Positions 56,301 through 63,942 of a DNA stretch of 64,000 nucleotides are shown in pieces. The position numbers were made by a program, and so were the translations under genes. The DNA comes from Proteiniphilum sp. UBA4977 (GTDB lineage: Bacteria; Bacteroidota; Bacteroidia; Bacteroidales; Dysgonomonadaceae), in NCBI GenBank assembly GCA_002398565.1, contig DGZP01000018.1, forward strand, positions 35,539 through 99,538. Direction: 5' to 3'. Below the pieces are notes generated by a model that was given only the letters and a program-made list of their open reading frames with translations, ran no database searches and was not told the origin of the DNA. Position 1 is the stretch's first letter. The number at the start of each line of letters is the position of its first letter.

Positions 56301-56525
56301 TGAATTTGGAGGTATATTACTCAGAGAAAAACCGCCATTGATATCCGTCACCGTACCGGCCGAAATTCCCTTGATTTGGATAGTAACCCCGATAAGAGGT
56401 TCTCCTTTATCGTCTCTCACAGTTCCGCTCACAGCAATACTCTGAGCAAAAATTCCAATGGAAAATACCCATAGACAAACGGGTAATAATCCTTTCCAAA
56501 ATTTAAATAAAATTTTACTTTTCAT
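53379..56525 (-). CDS. SusC/RagA TonB-dependent transporter (pair 4)
   Basis: Canonical SusC of 1048 residues: signal peptide (CLWVFSIGIFAQ), carboxypeptidase-regulatory-like domain (VSGTVRDDKGEPLIGVTI), TonB box EEVVVVGYGIQTKE, plug (NALAGQVPGVSIVQNSG, VLVDGVERDFNNIDPNEIE, VLKDASATAVFGVRGANGVI) and barrel ending RRFSLGLQISF. It is the first gene after a 558-bp AT-rich gap and so probably the first gene of the C4-D4-C3-D3-lipoprotein-GH2-sulfatase unit. Confidence 0.96.
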   Translation of the reverse strand: MKSKILFKFWKGLLPVCLWVFSIGIFAQSIAVSGTVRDDKGEPLIGVTIQIKGISAGTVTDINGGFSLSNIPPNSTLVFSYIGFVTQEIAVGNRKVVDVVMSENENLLEEVVVVGYGIQTKESAVAAISQVKGDDMLKMTSSNVTNALAGQVPGVSIVQNSGQPGAEAGKIYIRGISSWVQSDPLVLVDGVERDFNNIDPNEIETLSVLKDASATAVFGVRGANGVILITTKRGTKGDVKVSASAEVIAKQPINVIAPLSSYATALVMNEAYKNDNNWGNLLSNEITEHYRTQDMPYIYPNTNWQELMLKDVGFSNKYNVNITGGTDFARVFASISYLYDDDIIKTKKQPTYDPTWRFNRYNYRFNIDTDLTKSTVLSLDAGGFIGVRNSPYETSAQRLYRPIYMLGPMVSPAEYPAEVLEQYPDFARPDEVGYRIAGTGFPNSENPMVANNYSGQRTVKQTDLNATIHLKQKLDFLTKGLSANAKVAYTHNMAYVREWSYDAITWYLNTDATWTRYKGRGGTIDSEEAATPVNYLGESVNGTPFRSWYFEASVDYARTFDKHSVTGLVLGQRRKRQGNVEYPRFEEGLIGRVTYDYASRYLMEVNLAYNGSEQFAPENRYGLFPSYALGWNLHNEDFFTFFKPVMNRFKIRASYGEVGSDASSNRWLYTSSYVNQKSVYGNDKYWPGLNTNNAYNTPIIEENAANINAKWERAVKQDIGMEMSFLKNNMFVLTVDFFKENRDQILLDRQSVPAWFGVGMKQQNLGQTKTHGYEVELKYQRTTGDFFYWVKPSVSFSDNRIISRDEPIYKPSYQKQAGHRIFTEFGYVSTGMIQNVNEQMNSARFGGGLMGLGDSQWVDFNGDGVIDENDRVALGYSTNYPLYNYSLGGGFSFHNFDFDFLLQGVSHFSKVVVDAYSWPLHRLTNHVFEYQTDVWSPGNRDAFFPAYHFDANRTHNNISDGATRSTNIFDASYIRLKSIGLTYTVPKKWVSEMSLDKLSVYLRGNNIFTWAPNYPLADPEGSDGSNGRLVYGYYPLLRRFSLGLQISF

Positions 56526-57083
56526 TCTTAAGTATACATTTAAAGGACATTGCGGTTGATTTTTTTAAAAAAAGTCGTTCATTTTTCTCTTCTTTCAATA
56601 TACTTACCAACATCCTTCATTTTTTTCAATTGTGTTTTTAATTCTCCGTTTGTTGACAAGAATATCATAATTTTCATATTTAAGACTATTTCTATTATTT
56701 TTAATTGTTTGTTAAATTTATAATGATCATTGGTTTTTTCAGGAATACAAATAAAATCAAAAACTATAATGCGATTAATTCAAAAATAAAACTGATCCAT
56801 GATTATTATACGTAGTTTTTCTTAATAATAATTAGTTCAAAGTAATTGAATTTAGTCCGCAAGAAATACTATTTTCATCTCAAAATATAATAAAAATTTA
56901 TCAAATTATTTTCATATTCACTTATCTATTCGTCTTCCAATTTTAAAGAGTCTCCAAGCAATAATATTCCAACTTATTATACCAAATAAGACATTTCATT
57001 TATGAATCCGACATATCTATCTAAGCCATTATTTCCACTTAATCAGAAATAATAGGAAACAGATACAAATATGGTCATACAAT
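56526..57083. other. AT-rich intergenic region upstream of the SusC pair 4 operon
   Basis: 558 bp with no supportable gene, very AT-rich. A TATTTTTG box (TAnnTTTG fit) lies at 56781-56788 on the minus strand, which would give a leader of about 250 nt for SusC pair 4. No matching -33 element was found. It is the longest gap in the PUL and the likeliest place for the HTCS binding site and main promoter, but no operator can be pointed to. Confidence 0.45.
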
Positions 57084-58604
57084 TTACCTTACAGGTGGTC
57101 TTTTGGCTTCCGGATGTCTTGCAAGGATCTTTTTAAGTTGTTCAACAATTTTGGGTTGGGTGTTGGCAATATTTTTTGTTTCGAGCGGATCCACGTCATA
57201 ATCATACAACTCATACACTACATCGGCATTATCATTCCAGTTTTTCCACTCTACCAACCTGTATCTTTCTGTTCGGATAGCTCGTCCGATATATCCTCCA
57301 TGGGGGTAGGTGTGATATGCATGGTCCCTGATTTTTTTGTCGGGATCTTTCAAAACAGGCAATAAACTTATTCCATCGATAGGTTGAGAAACTGCTGGTT
57401 CACCAAGCCCTGCCAGTGCTGTCAGAGTGGGATAAATATCTACCGTCTCTGTCAATTGACCGGTAGAGCTGCCCGGTTTACCAATTCCCGGTGCAACAAC
57501 GATAAGAGGTATGGTGTTGGCTTGTTCATAGTTCGTATGTTTCGTCCAGTATCCATGATCTCCCAAATGCCATCCATGATCTCCCCAAAGGACAATGATT
57601 GTGTTTTCAAACATATCCAATCGTTTCAGTTCATCAATTACTCTTCCCAACTGAGCATCCATGTAGCTCATTGAGGCATAATAACCATGAATGAGTTTAC
57701 GGGTCAATGAATCGGGGAAAACATACTGTCCTGCCGGTATAGGTTTGAATTGATCTATTTCTCCTCCTCTCTTAATAGCCATCTTTGGTGCATTTTCGGG
57801 ATCTTTTTCATACTGAGGCATAGGAAGGTTATCCGGATTGTACATATCCCAATATTTTTTTGGAGCACAAAATGGAAGATGCGGCCTTGCAAATCCCAAA
57901 GCCATAAAAAAGGGCTGATTCGGATTCTTATTCAGTTCCCGTAATCTGTCGATCGCATGCGTAGCGATTCTTCCATCACCATATGCCTCGTCGAGGACAT
58001 CGGGTGATTCCCATGCTGCACCCCGGGGTAACTCTCTGTTAGGTGGCAGCTGGGGAACATGCATTCGGGTATTTTCAAAAAAAGCTTCCTCACGGGTTAA
58101 CTCACGACCGGTACTTTCAGGCAAAAGGTATTCCACAATTTTTTCTGCATGATGGGGAATACTCCATGAAGCCTTATCATTTGTATTGCCGTGTCCCACA
58201 TGAAAAACCTTACCGATGGCTTCTGTGTGATAGCCTGCATTCATAAAAAACTGCGGCAAAGTTGTTGCGTCAGGATACACATCCCGAAATTCAAATCCAA
58301 AGTTATATAATCCTGAAGTAGTGGAACGTACACCGGTCAATAGATTGTAACGTGAAGCGACACTCACAGCCTGATTACAATAGGCTCTACTAAATCTGAC
58401 TCCTTCATCGGCCAATCTGTCAATATTCGGACTTATGGCAACATTGTCTCCATAACATCCCAGATTAGGTTTTAAATCGTCAACTAAAATCATCAGGATA
58501 TTTTTCGGCTTTTCCTGACTGTTCTGTTGTGCCTTTAGCATGCCTGAACTTATTCCTACCCCACTGATGAGGAATGCAACATTGATTCGTTTTAAATAAT
58601 TCAT
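57084..58604 (-). CDS. S1 family sulfatase, serine-type (iduronate-2-sulfatase-like)
   Basis: Sulfatase of 506 residues with signal peptide (ISSGMLKAQQ). The maturation motif is Ser81 in VSVASRYNLLTG, S-x-A-x-R, with Ala where most have Pro. LVDDLKPNLGCYG, GKVFHVGHGN and WGDHGWHLGDHGYWTKHTNYE are hallmarks of the iduronate-2-sulfatase-like branch (human IDS-related). PHLPFCAPKKYWDMY is also typical. This branch acts on 2-sulfated uronic acids or other sugars, so uronic acid in the target glycan is possible but not proven. Third of the upstream three-sulfatase set; 64 bp after the previous gene. Confidence 0.94.
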   Translation of the reverse strand: MNYLKRINVAFLISGVGISSGMLKAQQNSQEKPKNILMILVDDLKPNLGCYGDNVAISPNIDRLADEGVRFSRAYCNQAVSVASRYNLLTGVRSTTSGLYNFGFEFRDVYPDATTLPQFFMNAGYHTEAIGKVFHVGHGNTNDKASWSIPHHAEKIVEYLLPESTGRELTREEAFFENTRMHVPQLPPNRELPRGAAWESPDVLDEAYGDGRIATHAIDRLRELNKNPNQPFFMALGFARPHLPFCAPKKYWDMYNPDNLPMPQYEKDPENAPKMAIKRGGEIDQFKPIPAGQYVFPDSLTRKLIHGYYASMSYMDAQLGRVIDELKRLDMFENTIIVLWGDHGWHLGDHGYWTKHTNYEQANTIPLIVVAPGIGKPGSSTGQLTETVDIYPTLTALAGLGEPAVSQPIDGISLLPVLKDPDKKIRDHAYHTYPHGGYIGRAIRTERYRLVEWKNWNDNADVVYELYDYDVDPLETKNIANTQPKIVEQLKKILARHPEAKRPPVR

Positions 58605-58668
58605 TATATCTAAAAATGTGGTTTATATGAATTTAGCAGTTAAATATCGCTTCATATTCAACAATTTT

Positions 58669-60222
58669 TCACATGTCGTTAAACATATAATTGTGTTCAT
58701 TCTTCTTAAAATGATATCTCCTGCGTGGAAGAGGCAAAGGATCTCCTGTTGCAATCTCCCATTTCAGCAACTCCTGAAGCAGATTGGTCTTTGTTTGACT
58801 ATATTTCTTTATTTCAAATAGATTTTTCAGTTCCAGAGGATCTCTTCTTAAATTGTAAAGCTGACCGTTACCTTCCATATCAAAAATAAGCTTCCAATCT
58901 CCTTTACGTACCATTTTAGTAAACCCGCTTTGAGTCCAGCTGTTCAGCTCATCAAAAAAATACTTGTTTTTTGTAATCGCTCCTTCAGTCAGGTAATCCG
59001 TGTCATCTTTTTTTGTATAGAACTGCCCCCCATATCCATGCTCCACATAAATACTTTCAAACTCCTTTTCAGGATAGGGTTTACCCTGTAACAGGGGCCA
59101 CAAGCTCCTGCCCTGTGCTCCTGCGGGGATAGGCACATTAATAATCTCGCAAATTGTCGGAAAAATATCCACCATGGAGACGTGTGCATTGTGAGGTCTG
59201 CCCGAGGTTTTTATACCCGGGCCACTCCACTGCATAGGAATGCGGGAAGCTATTTCATCTAATCCGGCTCCTTTTTTCATGAGGCCATATTCACCCACAT
59301 AGTCTCCATGATCGGAAATAAAAATAAATATCGTATTATCATACAAATCCTGGTTTTTCAGGTTGTCCGTAAAACGTCTTATCTGATCATCAATCATGCG
59401 CATCATTCCCAGATAAATTGAATGTAGTTCGTCCAGCTGCTGCGAATAACCCACGTGACCAAGCTCCATCATTTCGGCAAGTGTTTCATAACGTTCTCCC
59501 TTCATTCTGCGATCTTTTGCAGATGTTTGAAGTGACGGCAACTTATCTCTGAACATAGAAAAATAGGGTTCACAGGTCTGGTAAGGATTATGAGGTTCGG
59601 CAAACGACAACCAGAGCATGAAAGGCTGGCCTTTTACATGCTTAATCCATTCAGTGGCTTCATCCACCATACGGTAAACCGGTTGGCTCTCTATTCCACC
59701 CGGTGCAGGTTCGAAAGAGGCATACAGTTGTGTTTCCTTCAGGAATCTGTCAAATGCATCCCCTTTTTCAGTTCCCGAGCTGCCCACCTTTCCTCCGTGA
59801 TTGTATTCAGACCAATAGTCAAGCCTGTCACTTCTCAGATAAGAGTGATTTTTGCCGACAAGTGCCGTAGCATAGCCCTTCTCTTCAAGAACATGAAACA
59901 TATCTTTTTCAAAGTAGGCATCCACTTCGTTCTGATTGTTCCTCACATGGGTGGCTTTAGGAAACCTTCCCGTCAGTAAAGAGGTACGTGCCGGTACGCT
60001 TGCAGGACTGGATGTGTAAGCCTTATTAAACCATGTTCCGTTTGAAGCCAGTTCATCAACAAAAGGCATTGTATCAATCGGATATCCTTCTCTAGCGAGA
60101 AAATCGGCTCTTTGCTGATCGGTCATGATAAGCACAATATTGGGACTCTTTTCTTTTGCCTGGAGAGATGAGATTGCTATACAGGTACCTACACAATAGG
60201 GAAAAATAGTTCTGTGTTTCAT
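58669..60222 (-). CDS. S1 family sulfatase, serine-type
   Basis: Sulfatase of 517 residues, signal peptide ending near SLQAKE. Ser75 in PASVPARTSLLTG is the formylglycine precursor. MTDQQRADFL replaces the usual Asp-Asp-Leu-Gly-Tyr opening, giving Asp and Gln at the first metal site, a variant seen in several S1 branches. GKNHSYL and FISDHGDYVGEYGLMKKG complete the active site. NPYQTCEPYFSMF and the long FERYETLAEMME-type helical insert are further marks. Gene spacing is 14 bp from the previous sulfatase, so they are co-transcribed. Confidence 0.93.
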   Translation of the reverse strand: MKHRTIFPYCVGTCIAISSLQAKEKSPNIVLIMTDQQRADFLAREGYPIDTMPFVDELASNGTWFNKAYTSSPASVPARTSLLTGRFPKATHVRNNQNEVDAYFEKDMFHVLEEKGYATALVGKNHSYLRSDRLDYWSEYNHGGKVGSSGTEKGDAFDRFLKETQLYASFEPAPGGIESQPVYRMVDEATEWIKHVKGQPFMLWLSFAEPHNPYQTCEPYFSMFRDKLPSLQTSAKDRRMKGERYETLAEMMELGHVGYSQQLDELHSIYLGMMRMIDDQIRRFTDNLKNQDLYDNTIFIFISDHGDYVGEYGLMKKGAGLDEIASRIPMQWSGPGIKTSGRPHNAHVSMVDIFPTICEIINVPIPAGAQGRSLWPLLQGKPYPEKEFESIYVEHGYGGQFYTKKDDTDYLTEGAITKNKYFFDELNSWTQSGFTKMVRKGDWKLIFDMEGNGQLYNLRRDPLELKNLFEIKKYSQTKTNLLQELLKWEIATGDPLPLPRRRYHFKKNEHNYMFNDM

Positions 60223-60236
60223 TCTTTATTAATTTT

Positions 60237-61682
60237 TCAGTTCTGCTCCTGTGGAACAACAGCGCCTACGTCTTCACGCCATGCATCCAGCTTCTTTAAA
60301 AGCTGGTCTGTAATATCGGGATATTGAGTAACAAGATTGTCAGACTCCCCTATATCTTTTTTTAAATTATACAATTCAAGTGTGCGCGAATCATAAAATT
60401 GAATGAGTTTCCAATCACCTGAACGTATTGCAGCCGAAGACCGTCCACCCAGAAAATGGGGTTTATCGAGTGGATAATGCCAATATAATGCACGTTCTTG
60501 CACCCTGTTCGTTTTACCGGTCCAGAGAGACCAGAGCGAGACTCCGTCAGGTTTCTGGAAAAGTTCATTTTCATCTGCATTCAGCATTTCACAAAAGGTG
60601 GGAAGATAGTCGTAGGTGACCACACTCTCATCAATTACCTTACCTCTTGGGATTTCAGGAGGATAATAAACGATCTTGGCAATTCGCAGGCCGCCTTCGT
60701 ATTGTGAGCTCTTTCCATCACGCAAGGGAGCGTTCGAAGTAACATTGGTTTCACCCCCATTATCACTGGTGAAGACAATCAGTGTATTGTTCAACAATCC
60801 CTTTTCTTTTAATTTCCTGATAATATTGCCTACACCCTCATCCACTTCACGCAATTGTGCTGCCAGATGCGGATTATTGCTGTTTGCCCGGTAATCGGCA
60901 GGCCATTTTTTATAGGGATCATTATCAGGGTTATCTTTTGATGGAGCACTTGTCCCTGCTCCCGGTTTACTTCTGAAATAGTCCACATCCTCCGGTTTAC
61001 CTTGCAACTGGGTGTGCACCGCATAATGGCTCAGATATAAGAAAAAGGGCTCATTATCGTTCTGCCTGTCTATAAAACGTATTGCTTCTTCGTTCATTCG
61101 GTCTACAAGGAACTCTCTGTCTCCTTCAAGTAACTTTTCAATATCCTTATTAAAATGATATGGATGAAACCAGGTTCCATTGGCAATTCCTTCATTTTCC
61201 GACATGATCACTTCGTCAAAGCCATGCTTGTCGGGTGATGACTCGTATGGTGCGCCTGCCCGGCTATATCCTGTCTGGTGCCACTTTCCGATGATGGCTG
61301 TGTGATATCCCTGACTTTTGAACATTTCAGCCATAGTTGTATATTCTTCATTGAGATGCTTTGTATCATCGGGCCTCAAATAATCGATGATACCGGTACG
61401 TGGCGGATACAATCCTGTCATAAGCGCTGCACGCGTAGGAGAACTAACTGTTTGTGCTGCATAGGCATTCGTAAACCGTATACCATTTCTTGCAAGCTCA
61501 TCAATATTGGGTGTTTCATTGAAGGTGTTCCCGTAACACCCCAATTCAGAATACCCCAGGTCATCTGCCAATATAAAAATAACATTCGGTTTTTTCTGAT
61601 CAGTCTCACAGGATGTCATTAAAATGGAACCCATGCTGAATACAGTAAATGACATCATTAATTCTTTCGTCGAAACTTTCAT
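60237..61682 (-). CDS. S1 family sulfatase, serine-type lipoprotein
   Basis: Sulfatase of 481 residues with lipoprotein signal (GSILMTSC, Cys25). Ser80 in VSSPTRAALMTG is the modified residue. LADDLGYSELGCYG, GKWHQTGYSR and FTSDNGGETNV give the metal and active-site residues. SHYAVHTQLQGKPEDVDYF and DGKSSQYEGGLR resemble the galactosamine/glucosamine-sulfatase-like branches common in marine and gut Bacteroidota. It lies 15 bp after a GH43 gene and leads the three-sulfatase run. Confidence 0.94.
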   Translation of the reverse strand: MKVSTKELMMSFTVFSMGSILMTSCETDQKKPNVIFILADDLGYSELGCYGNTFNETPNIDELARNGIRFTNAYAAQTVSSPTRAALMTGLYPPRTGIIDYLRPDDTKHLNEEYTTMAEMFKSQGYHTAIIGKWHQTGYSRAGAPYESSPDKHGFDEVIMSENEGIANGTWFHPYHFNKDIEKLLEGDREFLVDRMNEEAIRFIDRQNDNEPFFLYLSHYAVHTQLQGKPEDVDYFRSKPGAGTSAPSKDNPDNDPYKKWPADYRANSNNPHLAAQLREVDEGVGNIIRKLKEKGLLNNTLIVFTSDNGGETNVTSNAPLRDGKSSQYEGGLRIAKIVYYPPEIPRGKVIDESVVTYDYLPTFCEMLNADENELFQKPDGVSLWSLWTGKTNRVQERALYWHYPLDKPHFLGGRSSAAIRSGDWKLIQFYDSRTLELYNLKKDIGESDNLVTQYPDITDQLLKKLDAWREDVGAVVPQEQN

Positions 61683-61697
61683 AATTATATAGATATT

Positions 61698-62780
61698 TTA
61701 TTTATGAATTTCGGAAGAAGGTACCACAAGATCTTCAGAGACAGCTTCCGGCCGACCAAACACAGGAAAACCATCAGATGTCCATACAAATTTCTGAATT
61801 CTTGGACTTCTTTTTCCACCACAACCATCTCCGGAATTATCATTGGCATGATAAAGCAACCAATCTTCCTTCCCATCGGGAGATTTAAAAAAACCATTAT
61901 ACCCTGGGGCATAAACCCCATTCTCTATGTTTTTTGTAAACACAGGGGTGTTATGCTTTGTCCATGCGTCGGGATTCAACGGATTGGCATTCTCTTTAAG
62001 GGTCAGCAGTCCAAGCTTGTATTCATCCGTCCAGCATCCGCTTGCAGAATAAACCAGAAAAATCTTTCCTTGTTTGTTCTTTAAAATTACGGGTCCTTCA
62101 TTCACCAACCCATTTTTCTCCCATTCATATGTGGGTTCTGAAATCATGACCCGTTCTCCTTCCAATGACCATGGATTCACCATTTTTGCAATATACAACT
62201 GCTGCCTCCCTGTATTGGACTTGTGATCAAAGGTGCGCCATCCGGACCAGATAAAATACTTGTTTTCACCCATATCAAGTACCGTACCATCAATAGCCCA
62301 ATGATCGGTTGCATCGGCAATTTTACCTTTCAGTACCCAGTTTTGATTCATTGGTGATGAAGATTTATTCTCCAACACAAACATACGCCGATTCTCATTC
62401 AGGCTATTTTCTTTTCCAGAATCAAATGTGGCAGCAAAATAGAGATACCACTTTCCATCAAGAAAATGCAGCTCAGGAGCCCATATTTGTTTGGAGTAGT
62501 CCTGATTCTCCACAGGTTGCCAAACTATGAGCGGATTGGATGAAGAGAGATCTTCCATCTTTTGTGTCGACCGCAGTTCAATATTTCTCCCATTTGTTTG
62601 TGTATAGTAATAAAATCCATCTTTTTGTAAAACCCACGGATCCGCACCTTTTGAGAGAATCGGATTATTAAATGTTTTTGCTTCTTCAGGCTGTTTTGCC
62701 TCTTCAGTGGCGGGTGTGTTTTGCACACAGGCAAGCAATGAAAGTGAGATCAAATAAAGAAATGTAGACATACTCTTCAT
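61698..62780 (-). CDS. GH43 family glycoside hydrolase lipoprotein
   Basis: Beta-propeller exo-glycosidase, 360 residues from the ATG at 62780 (lipoprotein signal LISLSLLAC, Cys18); an ATG at 62795 adds five residues. Triad: base Asp47 in KGADPWVLQKDGFYYY, second Asp in HWAIDGTVLDMGENKYF, acid Glu in GLVNEGPVILKNKQGK. IWAPELHFLDGKWYLYFAA is the classic blade-2 signature and SGCWTDEYKLGLL/YHANDNSG.GCGG a late marker found in alpha-L-arabinofuranosidase-like members. Follows another GH43 by 27 bp. Substrate is inferred only at family level. Confidence 0.9.
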   Translation of the reverse strand: MKSMSTFLYLISLSLLACVQNTPATEEAKQPEEAKTFNNPILSKGADPWVLQKDGFYYYTQTNGRNIELRSTQKMEDLSSSNPLIVWQPVENQDYSKQIWAPELHFLDGKWYLYFAATFDSGKENSLNENRRMFVLENKSSSPMNQNWVLKGKIADATDHWAIDGTVLDMGENKYFIWSGWRTFDHKSNTGRQQLYIAKMVNPWSLEGERVMISEPTYEWEKNGLVNEGPVILKNKQGKIFLVYSASGCWTDEYKLGLLTLKENANPLNPDAWTKHNTPVFTKNIENGVYAPGYNGFFKSPDGKEDWLLYHANDNSGDGCGGKRSPRIQKFVWTSDGFPVFGRPEAVSEDLVVPSSEIHK

Positions 62781-62807
62781 TATAAAAAATCGCAATTGAA
62801 TTTCGGT

Positions 62808-63857
62808 TTATTTTACTATTTGTGGCGTGGTTGTTGGCCCATAAACTACAAATTTATCAGATTTATCTTTGCCGTCACTTTCAAATCCGCACCTGTCGAG
62901 GCATGTTGTTCTTGGTTGCACTGATTCGCCACTTTTATGCGAATGATACACGATATACATTTGTCCCGATGCAGCTTTAAAAAAGGAATGATGCCCCGTG
63001 CCAAATATATTTTTCCCATCTCCTACCAGCACTGGATTCCCTTTATGCTTCTGGAATGGCCCCAAAGGAGATTTGGATAGAGCATAACCCACTGCATAAT
63101 CTTTGCTCTGGTAATGGTTGGCCGAATAAAACAGATAATACATACCATTGTGTTTGAGCATAAAAGGTCCTTCCGCTACTCTGGCAACAGGTTCGCTTTT
63201 AGTTTTTTCCCAATCTTCGGTAACACCAAAACATTTCACAAGAGTCTCTTCCTTTATTCCTGAAAGATCATCCTTCATTTCGGCAGCCCATATCTCATTT
63301 CCTCCTGTAAAACGGACAAAAAAAAGATATTTCCTCCCATCTTCATCGATAAACAGGTGCGGATCTATTTCCGGCGTAGCGGGATGCAACGGTTTCTTCT
63401 CCTTCTGAATAAAAGGACCGAGAGGCGAATCACTTTCCGCGATGGCTATCCGGCTTTCAACTGTATAAAACATTACAAATTTACCATCGAGAAAATAAAC
63501 CTCCGGAGCCCAGAAACCCTTATTCCCCCATACATTAGACGAGTCAAGCGCAAATCCACCGGTTGCGCCTACAGCCTTTGACCATTCCGCCAGATTATCT
63601 GACTGATAAACCCTTATACCTCTGTTTGCCCCTCCTGTACCATATAAATAGTAAGTATCGTTGTGAAACAATATATAAGGATCCGCACAATCGGGCACCA
63701 AACCTTTGGAATTATCAAAGTACAATTGCCGGGAATCATCCTTCATTGATACCTGGTTATTATACACAGCCGGTTCAGCGGAAACTCCATGATTACCACA
63801 TCGAGCAGTCAGCAAAAATATGAATATGCAAGTCAAATATTTTATCAAATTATTCAT
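62808..63857 (-). CDS. GH43 family glycoside hydrolase lipoprotein
   Basis: 349-residue beta-propeller glycosidase with lipobox LLTARC (Cys20). Triad: base Asp59 in DCADPYILFHNDTYYLYG, second Asp in EIDPHLFIDEDGRKYLFF, acid Glu in VAEGPFMLKHNGMYYLFY. GFWAPEVYFLDGKFVMFY matches the family blade-2 signature and GTGHHSFFKAASGQMYIVYH the metal-associated His region. It is the most upstream PUL gene in the window; a palindromic repeat copy lies before its start, so the locus may begin nearby or continue beyond the window. Confidence 0.9.
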   Translation of the reverse strand: MNNLIKYLTCIFIFLLTARCGNHGVSAEPAVYNNQVSMKDDSRQLYFDNSKGLVPDCADPYILFHNDTYYLYGTGGANRGIRVYQSDNLAEWSKAVGATGGFALDSSNVWGNKGFWAPEVYFLDGKFVMFYTVESRIAIAESDSPLGPFIQKEKKPLHPATPEIDPHLFIDEDGRKYLFFVRFTGGNEIWAAEMKDDLSGIKEETLVKCFGVTEDWEKTKSEPVARVAEGPFMLKHNGMYYLFYSANHYQSKDYAVGYALSKSPLGPFQKHKGNPVLVGDGKNIFGTGHHSFFKAASGQMYIVYHSHKSGESVQPRTTCLDRCGFESDGKDKSDKFVVYGPTTTPQIVK

Positions 63858-63942
63858 ATGATTATTTTATTGTTTTATTTCGGTATATGGAACCTTTGAT
63901 GTTAAAAAAATCATTCCCTTCGAATTTTTAATGATCACTTTA

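Noticed and set aside
9165..63857. Assignment of the PUL to ulvan, porphyran or heparan sulfate
   Set aside because: No matching lyase or endo-glycosidase is present, and sulfatase subfamily cannot be fixed by eye; iduronate-sulfatase-like and GH2/GH43 enzymes fit several glycans.
9165..63857. Transposase, integrase or conjugative genes that would mark the PUL as mobile
   Set aside because: None seen in the window; apart from the tRNA-His at 4.4 kb, which is 4.7 kb from the PUL edge with no direct repeat noted, there is no integration signature.
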